Source of the DNA: an uncultured Clostridia bacterium
GTDB taxonomy: Bacteria; Bacillota; Clostridia; Lachnospirales; Anaerotignaceae
Length of the DNA stretch: 27,517 nt
Direction: 5' to 3'
Assembly (NCBI GenBank): GCA_910583755.1
Contig: CAJTZO010000032.1
Coordinates: 1-27,517, forward strand
A program made the translations under genes and the position numbers. The notes under the pieces were generated by a model. The model was not told the origin of the DNA. It did not search any database and worked only from the letters and a program-made list of their open reading frames with translations. Of this stretch, positions 23,022 to 27,517 are shown piece after piece. Each line of letters opens with the position of its first letter. Position 1 is the stretch's first letter.

Positions 23022-23570
23022 TTAAGTTAAAGCTTTTTCTAATTCTTCTAATTGTCCTATCGGATACATTCCTAAAAGTTCTTTATATTGTTTTGTACTT
23101 AAGCCTTCTGTTGTAACATAAATACGAATTTTTCCTTCTAAATCTGCTTTTTGAAACTCTGCCTTTACATTTGCAAATTGTATCTCATTCATTCCTTTTT
23201 TTCTCCCTTCTGTTTTTTTACTTTTAGACTTATATAGTTCTGATATTCCCATCAGTAATAAAAATCCTCCGAAAAACTTCCGCAATAAAGAGGCATCCAT
23301 TTTTACTGCCAAAAATGCTCCTGCTGCTGCTCCCAATAGTCCCACAAAGGTAATCGGTTTGATTACTTGCAATTCCATATTTTTGTTTTTCATATGTGTA
23401 ACAATCGCAATAACTGCTGTTGGAACAAAATAAATTAAATTAATGCCTTGTGCTTGCTGCTGCGTCATATCTTTCAAAAAAAGTAGTGCTGGAATCAGAA
23501 TGGTTCCCCCTCCAATTCCCATACCACTAATCATACCAGATAAAATACCTATTATCATCACCCATATCAT
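23022..23570 (-). CDS. half-size TSUP (TauE/SafE) permease with extra soluble tail
   Basis: The TSUP family exports or imports sulfur compounds and related anions. Residues 1-112 form the half-length unit with about four helices and the family motif GMGIGGGTILIPALLF (17-32). A charged linker (KSKSKKTEGRKKG, 114-126) leads to a 56 aa soluble segment, MNEIQFANVKAEFQKADLEG..., that is not part of the permease. An internal ATG at 23192 heads exactly this segment and has GGGAG about 10 bases upstream, so it could also be made alone. The start at 23570 overlaps the stop of the partner gene (ATGA); the longer reading to 23627 is unlikely. Transport substrate unknown. Confidence 0.85.
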   Translation of the reverse strand: MIWVMIIGILSGMISGMGIGGGTILIPALLFLKDMTQQQAQGINLIYFVPTAVIAIVTHMKNKNMELQVIKPITFVGLLGAAAGAFLAVKMDASLLRKFFGGFLLLMGISELYKSKSKKTEGRKKGMNEIQFANVKAEFQKADLEGKIRIYVTTEGLSTKQYKELLGMYPIGQLEELEKALT

Positions 23571-23920
23571 ACTATCATTCTCACCGCCGCAATTATCATA
23601 AATAATCCAAAGATTCTGTGCAACCATACTCCTGACATCTTATTTAATAATTTTGCGCCAATAAAGCCCCCTATGGTGCCCCCCAAAGATGCCCATAATG
23701 CCACAGACCATAAAACATCTGTTTTCCAAATATAAAAAGCAATCGAAAGTAGGGACAAAGGTAATATAATCGCAATGGCTGTTGCATGTGCTTTATGTTC
23801 CTCTACTCCTAAAAATCGCTCCATGCATGGCACTACAATCGTACCACCTCCTGAGCCAAATAAACCATTTGCAAAACCAGTGACTGCACCAATCAAAACG
23901 GTTTTATAATTTGTTTTCAT
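23567..23920 (-). CDS. half-size TSUP (TauE/SafE) permease
   Basis: A 117 aa protein with about four membrane helices and the motif FGSGGGTIVVPCMERFLG (21-38), matching one of the two repeats of full-length TSUP permeases. Together with the overlapping downstream gene it should form one transporter from two chains. The start at 23920 has AAGGAG nine bases upstream; the longer reading to 23980 has an implausible charged N-terminus. A 14-bp palindrome (23938-23951) lies just before the binding site and may be an operator. Split TSUP pairs occur in clostridia. Confidence 0.9.
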   Translation of the reverse strand: MKTNYKTVLIGAVTGFANGLFGSGGGTIVVPCMERFLGVEEHKAHATAIAIILPLSLLSIAFYIWKTDVLWSVALWASLGGTIGGFIGAKLLNKMSGVWLHRIFGLFMIIAAVRMIV

Positions 23921-23937
23921 ACTGATTGACTCCTTTT

Positions 23938-23951
23938 TATTGATATCAATA
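23938..23951. promoter_or_regulatory. 14-bp perfect palindrome, possible operator
   Basis: TATTGATATCAATA is fully self-complementary and lies 18 bp before the start codon of the first TSUP gene, overlapping the place where the promoter or transcript start should be. No regulator gene is adjacent. Confidence 0.4.
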
Positions 23952-24036
23952 GTATTACCTTTGTTCTCTTTTTTATCCAAATTTTTAAAAGCAAAAAACA
24001 GTTCAAGAAGACTACTTTTTTCCTAAAAATAAAAAA

Positions 24037-24240
24037 TTATAAATAAATAGGTTTATAGGCTAATGCCTTATCTGCAATTTCTTCTGGTGTCATTTCACTG
24101 TAATATATATAATTTGAAATTTCTGGGTCAAGTACACCACACTCTAATTTTTTTAATAATTTATTCATCCCTTTTATACCATTAGGGTCTTTTATTTTTC
24201 TTACAATATCAATAATTTCCATTCTGGATAATAAAGTCAT
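24037..24240 (-). CDS. hypothetical protein (67 aa)
   Basis: I do not recognise this protein. It reads MTLLSRMEIIDIVRKIKDPNGIKGMNKLLKKLECGVLDPEISNYIYYSEMTPEEIADKALAYKPIYL, mainly helical and soluble. The phrase SEMTPEEIADKALAYKPI and the size resemble small immunity or regulatory proteins, but I cannot assign a family. GGAGG lies six bases before the ATG, which makes a real gene likely. It stands alone between the ABC-operon terminator and the TSUP pair. Confidence 0.7.
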   Translation of the reverse strand: MTLLSRMEIIDIVRKIKDPNGIKGMNKLLKKLECGVLDPEISNYIYYSEMTPEEIADKALAYKPIYL

Positions 24241-24260
24241 TTTTTTCCTCCTTAAAAAAC

Positions 24261-24288
24261 ACTTAAAAAAGGGCTTATACTAAGCCCT
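24261..24288 (-). terminator. rho-independent terminator of the ABC operon
   Basis: AGGGCTTA/TAAGCCCT, a perfect eight-bp stem with a three-base loop, followed on the minus strand by TTTTTT. It lies about 130 bp after the ATPase gene. Smaller hairpins (GTGGA/TCCAC, CTACAA/TTGTAG) precede it in the same untranslated stretch. Confidence 0.85.
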
Positions 24289-24418
24289 CAGTCTGTGAAT
24301 AAAGTCTTTTTTTGTGGACTCCATCCACATCTACAAACTTTTGTAGAAAAACTAATCATTTTAAGAAAATGAAGTTTGTCTTTCTTTTATTACAGTCGGC
24401 GTAAAGCAAGCCCGCTTT

Positions 24419-25213
24419 TTATCCTAATAACATTTTATCATTTGTCATACCTGTGCCACTTGCTTTTTCAAACATTTTTAATAAATCTGCCACTTTCAAA
24501 TTTTTCTTTTCTTCTGTTTGTAAATCTATTAAAACTCTACCTTTGTGGAGCATCATTAAACGATTTCCCAAACGCAAAGCATCTTGCATATTATGTGTAA
24601 TCATTAATGCTGTCAATTTATCTTCTGTAATAATTTGGTTGGTCAACTCCAATACTTTTTTTGCTGTTTTAGGGTCAAGTGCTGCGGTATGTTCATCTAA
24701 CAAAAGCAATTCTGGTTTTGTTACTGTTGCCATAAGTAGAGTAAGTGCTTGTCTTTGCCCACCAGAAAGCAAACCTGTTTTTGCAGTCATTCGATTTTCT
24801 AGCCCTAAATCTAATATTTCTAATCTCTCCCGGAATAAACTTCTTTCCGCTTTTGTAATTCCTTTTTTCAATCCTCTTGGTTTTCCCCTTCGTAATGCCA
24901 TTGCCATATTTTCTTCTATTGTCATATCAGAAGCAGTCCCCATTCTTGTATCTTGAAAAACTCGTCCAATATGACTTGCTCTTTTATATTCTGGCAACTT
25001 TGTTACATCAATGCCATTAATAATAATACTGCCTGTATCTACTTTAAACATTCCTGCAATGGCATTTAACATAGTCGATTTCCCGGCACCATTTCCTCCG
25101 ATTACAGTCATAAAATCAGAAGGTGCTATATGAAAGGTGATTTCTTTTATGGCACGTTTTTCATTTACGGTACCCGGAGAAAATGTTTTTTTAATCTTAT
25201 TTACTTTTAACAT
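24419..25213 (-). CDS. ABC transporter ATP-binding protein (TrpXYZ-type importer)
   Basis: The 264 aa ATPase powers the importer encoded with it. Walker A GGNGAGKST is at 39-47, the signature LLSGGQRQAL follows in the middle, then Walker B LLLLDEHTAALD and the H-loop ITHN. DEHTAALDPK instead of DEPT is typical of this transporter class. GAGGAGG lies seven bases before the ATG, and the permease stop overlaps that site. With the ABC_sub_bind lipoprotein it resembles the streptococcal TrpXYZ set; the substrate cannot be read from the sequence. Confidence 0.93.
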   Translation of the reverse strand: MLKVNKIKKTFSPGTVNEKRAIKEITFHIAPSDFMTVIGGNGAGKSTMLNAIAGMFKVDTGSIIINGIDVTKLPEYKRASHIGRVFQDTRMGTASDMTIEENMAMALRRGKPRGLKKGITKAERSLFRERLEILDLGLENRMTAKTGLLSGGQRQALTLLMATVTKPELLLLDEHTAALDPKTAKKVLELTNQIITEDKLTALMITHNMQDALRLGNRLMMLHKGRVLIDLQTEEKKNLKVADLLKMFEKASGTGMTNDKMLLG

Positions 25214-25225
25214 TGTTATTCCTCC

Positions 25226-26158
25226 TCACGCTTCTACTTTATGACTGCGTCTATTAATAAAATCTCTATACCATTCTTTTGCTGCTGGCAAAGATAAACA
25301 AATTACTAATACAATGGAGGAGAATAATTTTAAGTCTGTTGGTTGCAATTTATTTGCCAATACAAAAGCGATAATAATACGATATAATATAGAGCCAACC
25401 ACAACAGAAATCAAGCACCAAGCCATACCTCGTCTACCTAATAAAACTTCGCCTATAATAACAGATGCTAAGCCAATAACAATAGTACCAACACCCATAC
25501 CAACATCTGCATATCCATTATACTGTGCAATTAAACCACCAGCCAATGATATCAATCCATTACTAAGCATCAAGCCTAATATAATCATAATATCTGTATT
25601 TACACCTAATGCACTAATCATACGAGGATTATCTCCGGTTGCTCTTAATGCAAAGCCAAACTCTGTTGAAAACATCAGCCATAATAAAAGGATAAGAATT
25701 ACTACAGAAACAATTCCCACCAACATAACAGCATTTGCTGTAGAAAATGCCTTTCCTTCTGTGCTAAATACTTCTACAACAGAAGTAATAATTGTAGATT
25801 GTTTTAATAATGGTAAATTTGCTTTTCCACCCATAACACGCAAATTAATCGAATATAAACCTGTCATTACTAAGATACCTGCTAATAAACCAGGTATTTT
25901 TAATTTTGTATGCAATATTCCTGTTATAAATCCTGCAACCAACCCAGCTACAAAAGACAACATTGTTGCACCAAAAGGATTTCCACCATTCACAATACAT
26001 TGCGCTGCAATCGCTGCTCCCAAAGGAAAACTACCTTCCGTTGTTAAATCTGCAAAATCCAAAACACGATAAGTAATATATACACCAATCGCTAACACAG
26101 ACCATAATAATCCCTGTGATACGGCACTCAAAAAAGATGCCATTGTAATAAAACTCAT
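25226..26158 (-). CDS. ABC transporter permease (TrpXYZ-type importer)
   Basis: A 310 aa integral membrane permease of the BPD_transp_2 (LivH-like) family, with eight or more helices, starting MSFITMASFLSAVSQGLLWSVLAIGVYITYRVLDFADLTTEG. The cytoplasmic coupling segment is FGFALRATGDNPRMISALGVN. I choose the ATG at 26158, with GGGTG five bases upstream; the ATG at 26170 has no binding site. It ends 12 bases before the ATPase gene. A 232-bp gap with a GNRA hairpin separates it from the lipoprotein gene upstream. Confidence 0.93.
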   Translation of the reverse strand: MSFITMASFLSAVSQGLLWSVLAIGVYITYRVLDFADLTTEGSFPLGAAIAAQCIVNGGNPFGATMLSFVAGLVAGFITGILHTKLKIPGLLAGILVMTGLYSINLRVMGGKANLPLLKQSTIITSVVEVFSTEGKAFSTANAVMLVGIVSVVILILLLWLMFSTEFGFALRATGDNPRMISALGVNTDIMIILGLMLSNGLISLAGGLIAQYNGYADVGMGVGTIVIGLASVIIGEVLLGRRGMAWCLISVVVGSILYRIIIAFVLANKLQPTDLKLFSSIVLVICLSLPAAKEWYRDFINRRSHKVEA

Positions 26159-26194
26159 ATTTTCACCCATTTCAATTTAATCATTATAGAAAGA

Positions 26195-26212
26195 GAGTGC
26201 TTTTCAGCACTC
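26195..26212 (-). promoter_or_regulatory. intercistronic GNRA hairpin
   Basis: GAGTGCT and AGCACTC form a perfect seven-bp stem with a GAAA tetraloop on the minus strand. No T-run follows. It lies between the lipoprotein and permease genes, where such hairpins often protect the upstream mRNA part and raise binding-protein levels. Confidence 0.5.
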
Positions 26213-26390
26213 CCAGCTTGTCAAAAAATCTTGCCTTTCTTTCTAAGAAATTGTAAAAACTTCATTTTTCCTACGGTACACAGAACCTCCATTTTACTTT
26301 GATTGTTTTTTGTTGTCACTTTCCTACAATCCTTATTTTAGTTCTGTCAAACAAAATTAAAGTTCTTTTGTTTTTTTCTTAAAAGTAAAG

Positions 26391-27440
26391 TTATTCTGTA
26401 ACAACTCCATCTTTGATAACAATGGCTGCACTATCAATAATTTCTTGTGGTACAGTTACACCAATTTTTTCTGCTGTATCTAAATTGATACAAACTTCTG
26501 TAGAATCTGGAAACTCCACAGGCATTTTAGAAATATCTTCTCCTTCTAATACACGAATCGCCATTTTACCAGTTTGTTGTCCCAGTTTATAATAGTCAAT
26601 TCCTACGGTTGCCAAACCGCCACCTTTTACCATCCCATTTTCGCCACAAATAACAGGCACTTTTTCCACATCTGTAATAGATGCAACCAAAGGAATAGCA
26701 GAAGCAAAAGTATTGTCTGTTGGAATATATAAAGCATCTACATCTCCTACAATAGACTGTACAACTTGCTGAATATCATTTACATTTGTTACAGTACCTT
26801 CCTGATATTCTAATCCTAAATCTTCACAAGCCTCAATAGCTGACCTTGCTTGGATTTCAGAATTTGCTTCACTAGAATTATACATAATACCTACTTTTTT
26901 TACATCTGGCAAAATTTGTTTTAAAAGTGCAAGTTGTTCTTTTACAGGTGTTCTATCACTTGTACCAGAAAGATTTACATTAGGCACCTCATTTGATTCC
27001 ACAAGACCTGCTTCTGGATAATCTGTAATGGCTGTTGCTAAAATAGGAATTTCCTGTGTTTCTGCTGCAACAGATTGTGCTGCTGGTGTTGCAATCGCAA
27101 GAATCAAATCTTCTTTATCATTTACAAATTTTTGACTCATTGTTTTCAGATTAGATTGGTCGCCTTGTGCATTTTGCACATCTACCACAATTTTTTCTCC
27201 CTCTGTATAACCACCTTCTGCTAAAGCATCAAGAAAACCATTTCTTGCATTATCCAAAGCATCATGTTCCATTAACTGTAAAATACCAATTTTAAACTGT
27301 TCTCCCTCTGCAGTTTGTTCTTCTCCTGTTTCTTGATTTTCTACTGGTTCTGTTGGTTGGCTGCTGCAAGCTGCCACTGTAAAAATCATTGTTGTAGCCA
27401 TAGCAAAAGAACAAATTTTTCTAAAAATTCCTCTTTTCAT
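26391..27440 (-). CDS. ABC transporter substrate-binding lipoprotein (ABC_sub_bind)
   Basis: The 349 aa protein captures the substrate outside the cell. It has a lipoprotein signal peptide (basic MKRGIFRKI, hydrophobic core, lipobox VAAC with C25) and an acidic, Glu/Gln-rich spacer (about 26-47), then the periplasmic-binding fold of the PF04392 ABC_sub_bind family: FKIGILQLMEHDALDNARNGFLDAL, ILAIATPAAQSVAAETQEIPILATAITDYPEAGLV, VKKVGIMYNSSEANS-type segment and ALYIPTDNTFASAIPLV. GGGAGG lies six bases before the ATG. Tryptophan or another aromatic or small metabolite is possible by family analogy. The 77 bp beyond it to the window edge show no clear promoter. Confidence 0.94.
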   Translation of the reverse strand: MKRGIFRKICSFAMATTMIFTVAACSSQPTEPVENQETGEEQTAEGEQFKIGILQLMEHDALDNARNGFLDALAEGGYTEGEKIVVDVQNAQGDQSNLKTMSQKFVNDKEDLILAIATPAAQSVAAETQEIPILATAITDYPEAGLVESNEVPNVNLSGTSDRTPVKEQLALLKQILPDVKKVGIMYNSSEANSEIQARSAIEACEDLGLEYQEGTVTNVNDIQQVVQSIVGDVDALYIPTDNTFASAIPLVASITDVEKVPVICGENGMVKGGGLATVGIDYYKLGQQTGKMAIRVLEGEDISKMPVEFPDSTEVCINLDTAEKIGVTVPQEIIDSAAIVIKDGVVTE

Positions 27441-27517
27441 AATTTTCCTCCCTCAAAATGCTCTGGTTCTGTTACGTTAAAATGATATAGACAACAGCTC
27501 CTTATTGAAAGTACAAT

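Noticed and set aside
25314..26072. Long plus-strand reading of 252 codons
   Set aside because: It lies wholly antisense to the permease gene, has proline, asparagine and isoleucine-rich random composition and no binding site; it is a shadow of the permease codon pattern.
1..27517. CRISPR array or tRNA gene
   Set aside because: I looked because of the CARF nuclease and the predicted rRNA operon; no regularly spaced direct repeats and no cloverleaf-type sequence were seen by eye.

Overview
The window reads as chromosome of a low-GC, spore-forming Clostridia species, most likely Lachnospiraceae or a close relative. Evidence is the very AT-rich intergenic DNA, AGGAGG-type ribosome binding sites, sporulation genes (yqfC, yqfD, gerW/ytfJ), a PEP-linked pyruvate phosphate dikinase and a glycine T-box. 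Every gene I accept lies on the minus strand, so transcription runs from high to low coordinates. I see no tRNA, rRNA, CRISPR array, transposase or phage gene inside the window.

Right to left in coordinates (the order of transcription): (a) 24.4-27.4 kb, a three-gene ABC importer of the TrpXYZ/ABC_sub_bind type (lipoprotein, permease, ATPase) ended by a clear terminator. (b) 23.0-24.2 kb, a small orphan gene and a split TSUP (TauE/SafE) permease made of two half-size proteins; the second carries an extra soluble tail. (c) 22.4-23.0 kb, an apparently decayed, frameshifted gene. (d) 18.06-22.42 kb, a tight seven-gene operon: unknown 102 aa protein, Lit-family membrane transacylase, DUF2953/YtfI, GerW/YtfJ, a CARF plus PD-(D/E)XK nuclease of the DUF1887 (Card1/Can2) type, a 58 aa membrane protein and a 227 aa unknown protein. 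(e) 15.4-17.7 kb, a solitary glycogen branching enzyme gene. (f) 3.65-15.3 kb, the conserved Firmicutes block rpsU-yqeY-(unknown)-yqfC-yqfD-phoH-pgpH-ybeY-cdd-(two unknowns)-udg-era-yqzL-recO-T box-glyS. (g) 0.8-3.5 kb, ppdK, then a small glycine-rich unknown protein. (h) 1-162, two tandem near-perfect sigma-A promoters that fire off the left edge, as expected for an rRNA operon just outside the window.

Block (f) links ribosome biogenesis and translation (rpsU, ybeY, era, glyS), nucleotide and DNA repair (cdd, type-4 UDG, recO), c-di-AMP turnover (pgpH) and sporulation (yqfC/yqfD). Its order largely matches that known from Bacillus, with a few local insertions. Three genes absent from a simple long-ORF scan were recovered by reading: rpsU (58 codons), yqzL (44 codons, overlapping recO) and the 58-codon membrane protein next to the CARF nuclease.

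The most unusual part is (d). A CARF-domain nuclease, normally a CRISPR type III accessory effector, sits 10 nt behind a spore protein gene and has no CRISPR component nearby. It is followed within a few bases by two proteins of unknown function.
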